Positions 8,596 through 17,147 of a DNA stretch of 64,000 nucleotides are shown here, one piece after another. Below the pieces are notes generated by a model. That model was not told the origin of the DNA. It searched no databases and worked only from the letters and a program-made list of their open reading frames with translations. Each line of letters begins with the position of its first letter. Positions within the stretch are counted from its first letter, which is position 1. The DNA lies in NCBI GenBank assembly GCA_937895705.1, contig CALBKM010000028.1:62001-126000 (forward strand), read 5' to 3'. This stretch comes from an uncultured Clostridia bacterium (GTDB lineage Bacteria; Bacillota; Clostridia; Lachnospirales; Lachnospiraceae). The translations under genes were made by a program, and so were the position numbers.

Positions 8596-10077
8596 TCAAT
8601 TCATGGAAAACTTCCAGTACACGTCACCTTCAAAGCTTGCTTCGTCCACGGTCACGGTGTATTCCTTTTCCTTCCCGTTTCTCCGCAGGGTAATCGTGTA
8701 TGTGCCGATTATTTTTTCAAACTCCACCGGTGCCGCTCCCAGACTGATTCCGTCAATCAGAACAATCGCTCCCGCCGGCTCCAGAAGGAAGGTGCTGTAG
8801 CCCTTCACATACTCATAGCCTCCCGCTTCTCCGATCGGAACGTAGCGGCGCTCTGCTGTTTCTCCTCCGGAAGTGTCATCCCCGCCCGGAGTTTCTGTGT
8901 TTCCGCCCTCCCCCGGGTTCTCTCCCTGACCGTCGTTTCCGCTGTCTCCTCCGTTCGGTCTTTCTCCCGAATTGTCATTTCCGTCTTTGTCCCCGGTCTG
9001 CGTATCATCGGAATCTCCCGTATTACCCCCGGCCTCCGGATCCTCTTCCGTAACCGGTCGTTCCTGTAAATCGATTTGGAACGTATGATACGGTTTGGAT
9101 ACGGTCAGGTATCCTTTGTATGTAACATAACCTCCCAGCTCGGCTTCCACCTTATGTTCGCCGTACTCCAGTACTAAGTCCTTCTCGTAATAATCCACCT
9201 GCTCACCGTCGATTTTCAGAATCGTGGAAAACGGTGTCAGCTTAAACCGGACCTGTGCCGTCTCAGCCGGCGCTCCGCCATACTCGTATAAATCGATGAC
9301 CACCTGCTCATTCCGGGCCACCGTAATCTCTGCAGCAGCCGCTTTCTTCTCTCCGGTCACGGATACCGTATAGTTTCCCTCCCGGACCAGATAGGTCGGC
9401 TCTCCGCTAAGCACATGATTTTCATCCTTAAAAGTCACCTTCGCCCCCTGAAATTCTTCGCAATTTATCAGTTTAATGGAGCCGTGTCCCTTCACCACTC
9501 GTATGGTCAGAATCTCGTATCCGATTCCGCAAAGCTCGATACGATCAATATCCCGCACTTCACCTACCGCTATTTTCTCTCCTTCGCAGTAAGCTACCGT
9601 CTCCTCGTTTATCTTATAATTTACATTATTCACCGTCAACATGGAATCTCCCACGGAAAACTGCTCCACGCCGTGCAACTCCCAATGTTCCCCTGAAATC
9701 TGCATTCGTACAAGATGTCCTTCTCCGTCGTACTCGGCCCGGACTATATCTCCGAACGCAAGAGACGCCGCATAGGTCAAATTTCCGTACTTACTGCGGA
9801 TATCCGCCGCCAGTCCATAGGTAAGGGTTACTTCTCCTCCCGCTTCCAAGTCGTATAACGTAACGGTACTTTCCTCGGTGTCCACCGATTTTACCATCAT
9901 AAGCTTATTATGCTCTGTCGCCACCGCTTCCGCTCCGGCCGTTGCATTCGGCCGCTTCGTCGGATTCTTCTTCCCGGCAGGCTCATCTTTTCCCGAAAAA
10001 AGCGTCAGCACCGTCACAAGGATAATTCCTACCACGGACGCTGCCAACAATAAAAGAACGCGTTTTTCACTCTTCAT
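8596..10077 (-). CDS. Secreted or anchored PEGA-domain protein
   Basis: A 493-residue protein. One N-terminal hydrophobic segment (VLLLLAASVVGIILVTVLTLF) serves as signal or anchor. The middle contains beta-rich repeats. A PEGA-type domain follows (FSTILKIDGEQVDYYEKD), then a low-complexity linker of about 70 residues rich in Gly, Asp, Asn, Ser and Glu. A second PEGA-like domain closes the protein (GAIVLIDGISLGAAPVEF). PEGA domains are beta-sandwich modules of extracytoplasmic proteins with no fixed activity. The start at 10077 follows GGGAGGGATTTGT. A strong promoter and a structured leader lie upstream, so expression may be controlled after initiation. Specific role unknown. Confidence 0.8.
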   Translation of the reverse strand: MKSEKRVLLLLAASVVGIILVTVLTLFSGKDEPAGKKNPTKRPNATAGAEAVATEHNKLMMVKSVDTEESTVTLYDLEAGGEVTLTYGLAADIRSKYGNLTYAASLAFGDIVRAEYDGEGHLVRMQISGEHWELHGVEQFSVGDSMLTVNNVNYKINEETVAYCEGEKIAVGEVRDIDRIELCGIGYEILTIRVVKGHGSIKLINCEEFQGAKVTFKDENHVLSGEPTYLVREGNYTVSVTGEKKAAAAEITVARNEQVVIDLYEYGGAPAETAQVRFKLTPFSTILKIDGEQVDYYEKDLVLEYGEHKVEAELGGYVTYKGYLTVSKPYHTFQIDLQERPVTEEDPEAGGNTGDSDDTQTGDKDGNDNSGERPNGGDSGNDGQGENPGEGGNTETPGGDDTSGGETAERRYVPIGEAGGYEYVKGYSTFLLEPAGAIVLIDGISLGAAPVEFEKIIGTYTITLRRNGKEKEYTVTVDEASFEGDVYWKFSMN

Positions 10078-10215
10078 ACAAATCCCTCCCGGCTTATGCC
10101 TACTGTACAAAAACGCTGTTAAGCGTTTCTCCGCCGAATTTGCGCTGCAAAGCAGCAATTTCCCATGCAAATTCGTGCGATCCGTCGGAGGCGTACTGGG
10201 AAAGCACTGCTTTCC
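10078..10215 (-). promoter_or_regulatory. Structured 5' leader of the PEGA gene
   Basis: The ~140-base leader is dense in inverted repeats. A perfect hairpin GGAAAGC/GCTTTCC (10215-10199) starts the transcript. A nested structure follows: GCAAATTCG (10167-10175) pairs with CGAATTTGC (10135-10143), enclosing GCTGC-AAA-GCAGC (10144-10156). CTCCG/CGGAG arms flank that structure. A third hairpin has arms AAACGC/GCGTTT (10111-10128). No known riboswitch consensus was recognised. This could be a cis-regulatory RNA. Confidence 0.5.
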
Positions 10216-10221
10216 TAGTAC

Positions 10222-10250
10222 ATTATAGCGAAAAACGCGTAATGATTCAA
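10222..10250 (-). promoter_or_regulatory. Promoter of the PEGA gene
   Basis: TTGAAT (10250-10245), a 17-base spacer and a perfect TATAAT (10227-10222) on the minus strand. The start site falls immediately before the hairpin-rich leader. Confidence 0.85.
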
Positions 10251-10303
10251 GAACTATTTCTTTCTACCCGGTTTTACGGAATCTCTTCCTCTTTTGCTCT
10301 TAC

Positions 10304-11023
10304 TTACATCACCAGCGTCAGCACATACAGTACCGTCAGATGCACCGGATAAAACAGGTAGAAAAACCACTTGAAAAATTTCGGTGCCGCCGTGGACTTC
10401 TTCCCGTTATAAAAGAACAGAATCACCAATGCGGAAGCCACCAGTGCCAACGACTCCAGCAAAACATGTACAACCGCCTCGCCGACAGGCTCCGTCACCA
10501 GGTAACCGGTTCCGTTCAAAAAGCAGAAAATTACAATCGAGATACCGTAGGACAGCAGAAGCTTTCCCCGGTTTTTATTGCTCCAGCGGAACAACAAGGT
10601 AAACGCAGGTGCCATCAACGGCCAGTCGGTGAATATGGATACAATAAACAACAGTACCACCAACAGCTCTCTGTACCATGTCCCCTCAAACTTATCCAAA
10701 ATACACAACATACCGAAACAAAGCAATAAACTGAACAGCATATTAAGCCCCGGTGTTTGAGACAACAACATAAACGGCACCTGGGATAACAAACCGAACA
10801 CCAGCAGACGTAGGGCATACTTTTTCTTAGACCGGGTGTATTCGTATCCCTCCACCAAAAAATAGCACATGGTAATTGCGGTAAAATAGCCGATACCGAT
10901 AAACACATCGTACAACAGCGTTCCCTCTGTCAACAATGCGTGGGCAGTGTGGTTCAACAGCATGGTCAGCATGCCGATGCATTTAATAACGTCACGATTC
11001 AAACCTTTTTTCTCAAGTTCCAT
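10304..11023 (-). CDS. TraX family membrane protein
   Basis: A 239-residue polytopic protein with seven or more hydrophobic segments. The opening (DVIKCIGMLTMLLNHTAH) and the segment YFLVEGYEYTRSKKKY are characteristic of the TraX family. The F-plasmid TraX acetylates pilin. In chromosomal Firmicute copies the substrate is unknown, and the fold resembles acyltransferase-3-type membrane enzymes. No pilus or conjugation genes are nearby. The ATG follows AAAGGAGTTAAGACT. The coiled-coil gene ends 42 bases upstream on the same strand, so the two may be co-transcribed from the promoter at 12053-12082. Confidence 0.85.
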   Translation of the reverse strand: MELEKKGLNRDVIKCIGMLTMLLNHTAHALLTEGTLLYDVFIGIGYFTAITMCYFLVEGYEYTRSKKKYALRLLVFGLLSQVPFMLLSQTPGLNMLFSLLLCFGMLCILDKFEGTWYRELLVVLLFIVSIFTDWPLMAPAFTLLFRWSNKNRGKLLLSYGISIVIFCFLNGTGYLVTEPVGEAVVHVLLESLALVASALVILFFYNGKKSTAAPKFFKWFFYLFYPVHLTVLYVLTLVM

Positions 11024-11065
11024 AGTCTTAACTCCTTTGTACCCTTTTTATTGTAGTCTCCACCC

Positions 11066-12007
11066 TTATACTTCCGTCACGGTAATCAAACGACGCAGCG
11101 TCTCCCGGTAAAAATCCGATGCCCTTTCGTTTTCCGCCTCCAACCGTCGCAGCTGATTCAGCAGCCCGTCTATCTTTTCTTCCGTTTCTTTTACTTGACC
11201 GATGGCGTCTTCAATCCGGTTTTTCACCGCATAGTCCGCAAAAAGACCGTCAAACACATAGTCTGCGAATTTTAACATCTCATCGATATCAATTGTAATG
11301 TTTGCTTCAATCCTTACATCCGTAAGCTCGGTCTTAAAATTCCGAAGCTGAACCTGCAGCTTCTCAATGGACTTCTGAGCCTCGTCGATATTGCTGTGTT
11401 TCATCATATCGGACATAAGACCCCCGCCGAACAAATCCCAAGTACTCCAACCGTCCGCACTGTCCAGACTCCCATGAGCCGCTTTCGCAAGCTCCTTCGC
11501 CTTTGTTCCCGCGGCAATTGCCTCCGTAATCTCCTTCTCTCGTCTCTCTGTCTCAAACAACCTTTGCTCATTATTTATAATCGCTTCCGCTGCGGGCAAC
11601 CTCTTTCTTTCGATATCCGCCCTCTTTTCCTGTAACAGCTTCTCATATTCTTTTTCACAGTCCTGTAACGACACAAGCTCCTCCGTCGCCCGATCAAGAC
11701 GCAATTCAATCTCTGACAACTCCCGTTCCGCCGCATCACACTTTACCGCTGCCTGGTAGGCTTCTCGCTGCTCTTTGGCAAGCTTCTCTTCCTTTTTCCC
11801 GACCACATTAAGGAAAAACGCTGCCAGGCTTCCCTGCTCCAGCCGGTCCACGTCCTTCTGCTCCGCAGACCTTATCTCCCGCAGTTCCGTTACTTTTGCC
11901 AGTACATCGTTGTATTGCTCCCGCAAACTCGGCAATACGGCTTCCAAGTGCTGCCTCCGGGCCAGCCTCTCCTTCACTGATGCAAAACGTTCCTCATATC
12001 CCGCCAT
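11066..12007 (-). CDS. Coiled-coil protein of unknown function
   Basis: A 313-residue soluble protein that I cannot assign. Heptad-rich helical stretches span roughly residues 1-170 and 200-313, with many Glu, Lys, Arg and Leu. Between them is a compact glycine-rich segment, GWSTWDLFGGGLMSDMMKH, around residue 195, which looks like the conserved core. No signal peptide, membrane segment or nucleotide motif is visible. It is preceded by a good promoter and followed by the TraX gene. A structural or membrane-associated role is possible but unsupported. Confidence 0.7.
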   Translation of the reverse strand: MAGYEERFASVKERLARRQHLEAVLPSLREQYNDVLAKVTELREIRSAEQKDVDRLEQGSLAAFFLNVVGKKEEKLAKEQREAYQAAVKCDAAERELSEIELRLDRATEELVSLQDCEKEYEKLLQEKRADIERKRLPAAEAIINNEQRLFETERREKEITEAIAAGTKAKELAKAAHGSLDSADGWSTWDLFGGGLMSDMMKHSNIDEAQKSIEKLQVQLRNFKTELTDVRIEANITIDIDEMLKFADYVFDGLFADYAVKNRIEDAIGQVKETEEKIDGLLNQLRRLEAENERASDFYRETLRRLITVTEV

Positions 12008-12052
12008 ATTATACCCCTTTCTCTTCTTTTGAGATTACTACCTTACCGATGT

Positions 12053-12082
12053 AATATATCCTATTCTTCCACAATCTGTCAA
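12053..12082 (-). promoter_or_regulatory. Promoter of the coiled-coil/TraX pair
   Basis: Perfect TTGACA (12082-12077), an 18-base spacer and TATATT (12058-12053) on the minus strand, about 45 bases before the coiled-coil start codon. Confidence 0.78.
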
Positions 12083-12106
12083 TGAGCATGTAGTCCCATG
12101 ACTCTT

Positions 12107-13102
12107 TTAACACCATCCCTCCACATCCGAAAGCAATGCTTCCTTCTCCTTTTCCTGTTCTTTTACCGCCAAAAGCTTTTCCGTGGTTTTCTGCGGAATC
12201 CAGGATTTTTTCCCGTTATGGTAACTGTTGGTGATTTTCCAGAATTTCTCCGGATAAGAAAGCAAAAGGTAAAACACGTTCCATTCCCCTTTCTCCACGG
12301 TTCTTACCGAAGTATAAGCCCTCATCAGCTCCTCCGCCAGCCCGCGGTCCCATCCGGTTTTCTCCATCAATTTCCGAAAAAACAAATAAAAATCCGCAAT
12401 CTGTACTCCAAGACAGGCTTTATCAAAGTTCACCGTAGCATAACTTCCGTCATAGAGTACAAGCAGATTATGGTGAGTGTATGTACCGTGGCAGGCCCGG
12501 CCGGCCGCCAGAGCCTTCTCCAACGTTTCGGTACACCCCGCCTCCTTTGCCCGGGACAGCGCCGCCTCCGCTTTCTCGTAAAACTCCGGAAAAGTATTGA
12601 TATACACCGTTTCAAAGTACGCCTTTCTCTTCTTTTCCCGAATAAAAGCCCGCACTCTGCGAAGTTCCCGGTTTCGTTTTTCAAACAACTCCGGAAGACT
12701 CTTCTGTACCGCTCCCGGCAATTCCTCCGCCGATACTGCCACTCCGGTAAGGGCATTATGCAAAGCCGCAAGATGCCGCACCGCAGAAAGGGCCGCCTCC
12801 GGCTTTCTCACATTACACTCCTCTCCGAAGTACCAATCCTTCATCAAAAAAGCCTCCTCGTACTCGTCTTTGGTTACGTAGGCACCTTCTTTGTTTGCCA
12901 CATATCCGTCCACCAAAAAGCCCTGCTCCGTAAGACATGTCAGCAGATTCTGCTCAAACACCGCCCTTGTTTCGCTTCCGCTATATGGCAACAGTAACTT
13001 CGGTCCCTGTTCGGTATCGATGCGAAATGCGCCCCGGGTCCTTGTGGTACCGGTTACCGTAATATCATATTTTTCAAAAAATTCAAGACTCTTTTCCTCC
13101 AT
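12107..13102 (-). CDS. CotS-type spore coat protein, aminoglycoside-phosphotransferase fold
   Basis: A 331-residue protein resembling the CotS/YutH/YsxE group of spore-coat-associated proteins. The kinase-like motif CHGTYTHHNLLVLYDG near residue 210 stands where a phosphotransferase catalytic loop (HGDxxxxN) would be, and VNFDKACLG stands at the metal-binding position. The usual catalytic Asp is replaced by Thr/His residues, so it may be inactive as a kinase. This gene is one of the main hints that the host makes spores. The region upstream has no housekeeping promoter. A weak CATAGTAT-like element near 13170 could be a sporulation-sigma site, but this is only a guess. Confidence 0.82.
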   Translation of the reverse strand: MEEKSLEFFEKYDITVTGTTRTRGAFRIDTEQGPKLLLPYSGSETRAVFEQNLLTCLTEQGFLVDGYVANKEGAYVTKDEYEEAFLMKDWYFGEECNVRKPEAALSAVRHLAALHNALTGVAVSAEELPGAVQKSLPELFEKRNRELRRVRAFIREKKRKAYFETVYINTFPEFYEKAEAALSRAKEAGCTETLEKALAAGRACHGTYTHHNLLVLYDGSYATVNFDKACLGVQIADFYLFFRKLMEKTGWDRGLAEELMRAYTSVRTVEKGEWNVFYLLLSYPEKFWKITNSYHNGKKSWIPQKTTEKLLAVKEQEKEKEALLSDVEGWC

Positions 13103-13213
13103 AATATCTCCTCCGATTCCTCATGCCAAACCGTCCGCAAACGGGTCAGACAGGTATATTCTTTACATACTATGAGGCTTCCGGAGAAATAATGAATAAA
13201 CATTGAAAGGAAA

Positions 13214-13249
13214 ACAGGCTGCCCCGTTTCCCGAAACGAGACAGCCTGT
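13214..13249 (-). terminator. Intrinsic terminator after cca
   Basis: On the minus strand ACAGGCTG pairs with CAGCCTGT, extended by a CGTTT/AAACG inner stem around a CGGG loop. It is followed by TTTTCCTTT. It ends the transcript carrying the CCA-adding enzyme and insulates the CotS gene. Confidence 0.85.
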
Positions 13250-13270
13250 AATCGCACTGTTTTTATTACA

Positions 13271-14659
13271 TCAACCGTTTTTCATATCCTGTTTTATTCG
13301 TATTGCCTCCGCATAAAGCGCATCCTTTGTATTCTGTTCCGGCTCTTCGATTACCAGTAAAAGCAAACGGTTCAAAACATCTCCCAGCTCTTTTCCCGGC
13401 GCGAAACCGATTGCAATCAAATCACTGCCGTTTACCGCCAAATCCTTTAAAGAGGTACATTCTTCCCGTTCTTTAATTCCTAAATACACCTGCCAGACTT
13501 TACGCAATGTTTCCGGTCCTTCGGTACGGTACGGTTCCGCATGAGCCTCCAAATCCGCCCGACGAAGTTCAAACAACAAAGGGAACAAATCCCCGCCGAT
13601 TTTATGCATAGCACGACGAAGCGGTCGTTCTTCCGCCGAAAACGGATAGGTATGCCACCGCACCAGTCGGGATACCGTGTCTATTGTGGCATTGTCCGAT
13701 TTTAAGCGGCGCAGTATCTTTTTTGTCGCCTCCGCTCCCGCTTCCGCATGACCCCGAAAGTGATCAACTCCGGCTTCATCCGTACTGCGACACTCCGGTT
13801 TTCCCACATCATGAAACAAAGCTGCCAATCGAAGATACCGAAACGCCTCCGTCGTAAAGCCGCTTTCGCCCGCATATATCGTTTCCTCTTTGGCGTAACA
13901 AGTCGTATCCAAACTATGAATTCCCACATTTCCGTAATGGGCGGGATGGTTTTGCGGTGTCTCCCACATCCGGTCAAACTCCGGCAAAATCACTTTGGTC
14001 ACACCGCACTCATATGCCGCCGAAAGACGTTCCGGATGCGCCGACACCAAAAGCTTCGTAAGTTCCGCATAAATCCGCTCCGCACTGATTTTTCGCAACG
14101 TTTCCGCCAGTTCCCGAGCCGCCGCGAGAGTCTCCTCCTCTATGGAAAAACCCAGCTGTGCCGAAAAACGAAAGGCACGCAAAATCCGTAATGCATCCTC
14201 GGAAAAACGTTCTCTTGCAACTCCGACGCAACGAATCACACCCTGTTCCAAATCTTCGGCTCCGTGAAATAAATCCACCAGACCCGACGTTTCGTTATAT
14301 GCCATAGCGTTAATCGTAAAATCACGTCGCTTTAAGTCCTCCGTCAGACTGGCAGTGAAAGACACCTCTTTCGGATGTCTGCCATCCTCATATTTTCCGT
14401 CCACCCGGTACGTAGTTACCTCAAAGCCTTCCTTATCTAACAACACTGTCACCGTTCCGTGCTGAATCCCTGTATCTATGGTTCTTCGAAACAGTGCTTT
14501 TACCTGCTTCGGAAGCGCAGATGTGGTAATATCCCAATCCTGCGGCACCCTTCCCAACATTGCATCCCGGACACATCCGCCTACCGCATAGGCCTCGTAG
14601 CCCTGTTCCTGTAACGTCTCTATAATTTGTTTTACCTGTTTCGGCAATTCGATTATCAT
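13271..14659 (-). CDS. cca: CCA tRNA nucleotidyltransferase
   Basis: A 462-residue class II CCA-adding enzyme that adds or repairs the 3' CCA end of tRNAs. The head domain shows AVGGCVRD and the catalytic pair in QDWDITTSA. The neck region with RILRAFRFSAQLGF follows. A C-terminal HD domain is visible (LFHDVGKP, then DHFRGH), giving a possible phosphohydrolase activity as in the HD-containing subfamily. The frame is open from 14689, but the ATG at 14659 has the GAGGTG site, so I chose it. It lies 79 bases after the fused ABC gene and ends at a clear terminator. Confidence 0.94.
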   Translation of the reverse strand: MIIELPKQVKQIIETLQEQGYEAYAVGGCVRDAMLGRVPQDWDITTSALPKQVKALFRRTIDTGIQHGTVTVLLDKEGFEVTTYRVDGKYEDGRHPKEVSFTASLTEDLKRRDFTINAMAYNETSGLVDLFHGAEDLEQGVIRCVGVARERFSEDALRILRAFRFSAQLGFSIEEETLAAARELAETLRKISAERIYAELTKLLVSAHPERLSAAYECGVTKVILPEFDRMWETPQNHPAHYGNVGIHSLDTTCYAKEETIYAGESGFTTEAFRYLRLAALFHDVGKPECRSTDEAGVDHFRGHAEAGAEATKKILRRLKSDNATIDTVSRLVRWHTYPFSAEERPLRRAMHKIGGDLFPLLFELRRADLEAHAEPYRTEGPETLRKVWQVYLGIKEREECTSLKDLAVNGSDLIAIGFAPGKELGDVLNRLLLLVIEEPEQNTKDALYAEAIRIKQDMKNG

Positions 14660-14738
14660 GCCTGTCACCTCGTTTTCTTTCCCTTCCACACCTATATTTC
14701 CCTATCTGGAGGCTGATTGATTCGTTCCGCTTGCTCGC

Positions 14739-16220
14739 TTACTGCTGCATTCGGACCACCCGGTCCGCCATTCCGGCCAATTCTTCTTCGTTATGAGTAA
14801 TCAGCAGCACACTCCTGCCGCGTAGATTCTCTTTCACATATTGCAACACCCGGTGCTTACTTGCCGCATCCAGTCCCGTAAACGGCTCATCCAACACCAG
14901 CAGCTCTCCGTCAGACAAAACCGCCCGGACAATTGCCACCCGACGCTTCATTCCGCCGGACAAAGACGCCACCGGTTTGCCTTTGATATCTGCCAACCCC
15001 ACTTCTGCCAACGCCGTTTCCGCCTCTTCTCTGTTTCCGGTCACCATGGCAATATTGGTCACCGCATCAAACTCTTTACATAAGCGGTCCTCCTGAAATA
15101 CAGCCCCCAGCCGGGTAGGACGTTTCACCTCGCCCGCATCTGCCTTCAAAAGCCCCAGCAGCAACTTTCCCACCGTACTTTTTCCACAGCCGGAAGCCCC
15201 CGTCAGAGCCACCGTTTCTCCCGGTGCCAGCCACAAGGAAAAGTTCTCGATTACCGCTGTATCCTCAAACCGTTTTGTCACTGCAAACAAACCGAAGCCC
15301 TCCGGCGCAGGATTTTCCTGCAAAGATTCTTCCGGCTTCTCCGACTCGGACACATCCTCTTCCGGCAACCCATCGTCTTCCAGTGACTCTTCATTATCCA
15401 TCGCATCCGCACTTCCGGGCTTTTCACTTCCCGCCAGTGCCTTTGCCAAAGCCTTTACCAAAAACATAACCGCCTTTTCAAAAACTACACTGACCAGTAC
15501 AATCACCGCCGTCCAGGCAAATAATTCCTCGGTCAGTAAATATAGCTTTGCTTCATACAGCCGTTCCCCGATGGAATTTGCCGGAAGTCCGATAATCTCT
15601 GCCGCAATACCGGATTTAAAACAAAATCCCAGCCCCACGGAACATGCAGACACAAAATACGGCATCACCGCCGGGATATAAATATATCGAATTCTCTTTC
15701 CTACGGAAATCCGAAACACGGAGGCCATTTCCAAAAGCTCTTTTTCCGTAGATTCGATTCCCTGTAACACGTTGGTATATATCACCGGAAGTACCATCAA
15801 AAAAGAAATCAATACCGAAAGATTCTTTGACGATGACAACCAAAACAAAGCAAGAATAATAAAGGAGGCTACCGGAACTGCCTTAATGAGACGCAACACA
15901 GGATTCAGCAAAGCGCGTACCACTCCGCAGGAAGATGCAAGCACGGCGCAAAAAACTCCCGCAAAAAGAGCAAGAAAAAATCCCATGGCAATCTTTAAAA
16001 ACGAATTTCCTACCGTTTTCCAGAACTCCGCAGTCCGTATCAGCACAAACAACTCTTTTACCGTATCAAACGGAGAAGCCACCAAAAGGTTTCCACCCAT
16101 GAAATTACCGCTCTTTTTATCCAAAACAACCACGATCAACTGCCAGATTAAAATCCAGAACAGTACCGCTGCCGCACCTTTTATCCACGCAACGGTTCTT
16201 TTTTTTGACTGCTTGTCCAC
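14739..16220 (-). CDS. ABC transporter permease fused to its ATPase (nitrate/taurine/NMT1-type)
   Basis: A 493-residue fusion. Residues 1-260 form an SsuC/TauC-like permease with about six membrane segments and an EAA-type loop (ELLEMASVFRISVGKRIRYI). An acidic linker rich in Glu, Asp and Ser (about 264-305) joins it to an ATPase. That domain has Walker A GASGCGKST (341-349), signature LSGGMKR (about 420-426), Walker B ELLVLDEP (439-446) and an ITHNEEE switch region. Normally these are two genes. I chose the GTG start at 16220 for its GGAGGGAAGCCT site and the promoter just upstream. No binding protein is adjacent. The NMT1-like lipoprotein at 55087-56163 is a candidate partner. Confidence 0.88.
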   Translation of the reverse strand: MDKQSKKRTVAWIKGAAAVLFWILIWQLIVVVLDKKSGNFMGGNLLVASPFDTVKELFVLIRTAEFWKTVGNSFLKIAMGFFLALFAGVFCAVLASSCGVVRALLNPVLRLIKAVPVASFIILALFWLSSSKNLSVLISFLMVLPVIYTNVLQGIESTEKELLEMASVFRISVGKRIRYIYIPAVMPYFVSACSVGLGFCFKSGIAAEIIGLPANSIGERLYEAKLYLLTEELFAWTAVIVLVSVVFEKAVMFLVKALAKALAGSEKPGSADAMDNEESLEDDGLPEEDVSESEKPEESLQENPAPEGFGLFAVTKRFEDTAVIENFSLWLAPGETVALTGASGCGKSTVGKLLLGLLKADAGEVKRPTRLGAVFQEDRLCKEFDAVTNIAMVTGNREEAETALAEVGLADIKGKPVASLSGGMKRRVAIVRAVLSDGELLVLDEPFTGLDAASKHRVLQYVKENLRGRSVLLITHNEEELAGMADRVVRMQQ

Positions 16221-16250
16221 AGGCTTCCCTCCTTTCCGTTTTCGCCTTTT

Positions 16251-16280
16251 AGTATAACACACTCCTTCCCGGGAATGCAA
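16251..16280 (-). promoter_or_regulatory. Promoter of the fused ABC transporter gene
   Basis: TTGCAT (16280-16275), an 18-base spacer and TATACT (16256-16251) on the minus strand, about 30 bases before the GTG start. Confidence 0.78.
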
Positions 16281-16311
16281 GAAAAGTGTAACATACATCC
16301 ATAGCGGAGCG

Positions 16312-16356
16312 TTTTTTGCTCTATAGGAAATGCGCACTTGCCTATAGAGCAAAAAA
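16312..16356. terminator. Long inverted repeat between operons
   Basis: A perfect 16-base inverted repeat, TTTTTTGCTCTATAGG and its complement, encloses a 13-base loop. It directly abuts the next hairpin (16357-16390), whose minus-strand T run is this repeat's own arm. It could act as a second termination or 3'-end stability element. Confidence 0.65.
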
Positions 16357-16390
16357 GGAACGGCCGCTCCCCTTTCGGAAGCTCCGTTCC
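16357..16390 (-). terminator. Intrinsic terminator of the sigma-factor operon
   Basis: On the minus strand GGAACGGAGC pairs with the GCGGCCGTTCC side around a short loop and is followed by TTTTTT. It lies 14 bases after the membrane-protein stop codon. The plus-strand reading is also followed by T residues, so it may work both ways. Confidence 0.82.
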
Positions 16391-16403
16391 CTTTTTCACA
16401 TCT

Positions 16404-17099
16404 TTAATAAGTATCCTTTTGTTCTACAATCGGATTCGGTTCATAATTACGGAAACATTCCGCGGCACGATAGATATAAATCAGTCTTCTGATTGCGATG
16501 ACCAAAGAGGCAATTGCAACAACCAAAAGAAGCACAATCATAATAAGGAGAAAGGCTCCTCCGGCAATCGCTGTGCCGATGATTCCCAAAACAGTTACGC
16601 CTACCGTTGACAAAATACAAGTCAGTTCCAGTTTCCACTGCACAGCCCACGCCTCGGACAGCGTTTTGTCCACATCCTGCAACGATACCTCATATCCGGT
16701 ACACTCGTTGTAATTGCCTCTCAGTGCCACAATCGTCATTGCAAGAGAAAGCAATGTTGCCATCACTCCCGCTCCTCCCAAAAGAAAGAACGCTATTACA
16801 AGTCCCGAACAGCCCGATACCAAATAGCAAATTCCAGCCTTACCGAACCAGTCCTCTACTTCCTTTAACCGGATTAAAATAACACTGTTGGCAATCATCA
16901 CACCATAGGTAATCAATACGCCCAGAAAATAAATCACCGGTACATTCTCAAGGAAGTCGCTGGAAAAAACATCGCCCACAATTGACACAATCTGTAACCA
17001 GAACAATACCGTAACCCATTTCCCCATCAGTGCGGCTCTCTTCACTCTTCTTAACTCCAGATCTCTTTTATAAGCCTCATCGTCTCCGAACAATCCCAT
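16404..17099 (-). CDS. Hypothetical membrane protein
   Basis: A 231-residue protein with about five or six hydrophobic segments, a charged N-terminus (DEAYKRDLELRRVKRA) and a soluble loop near the middle (NYNECTGYEVSLQDVDKTL). I do not recognise the family. It is the last gene of an apparent operon after the ECF sigma factor and its putative anti-sigma partner, 48 bases downstream of the latter. That suggests it belongs to the same envelope-response unit, but this is inferred from position only. Confidence 0.7.
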   Translation of the reverse strand: MGLFGDDEAYKRDLELRRVKRAALMGKWVTVLFWLQIVSIVGDVFSSDFLENVPVIYFLGVLITYGVMIANSVILIRLKEVEDWFGKAGICYLVSGCSGLVIAFFLLGGAGVMATLLSLAMTIVALRGNYNECTGYEVSLQDVDKTLSEAWAVQWKLELTCILSTVGVTVLGIIGTAIAGGAFLLIMIVLLLVVAIASLVIAIRRLIYIYRAAECFRNYEPNPIVEQKDTY

Positions 17100-17147
17100 C
17101 TTTGTTTCCTCCTTATACTCCGTTCTCTTCTCTCTTTCCTATCCTCA

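Noticed and set aside
12098..12997. 299-codon open frame on the plus strand
   Set aside because: It is antisense to the CotS-type gene over its whole length, and the minus-strand protein has clear family motifs.
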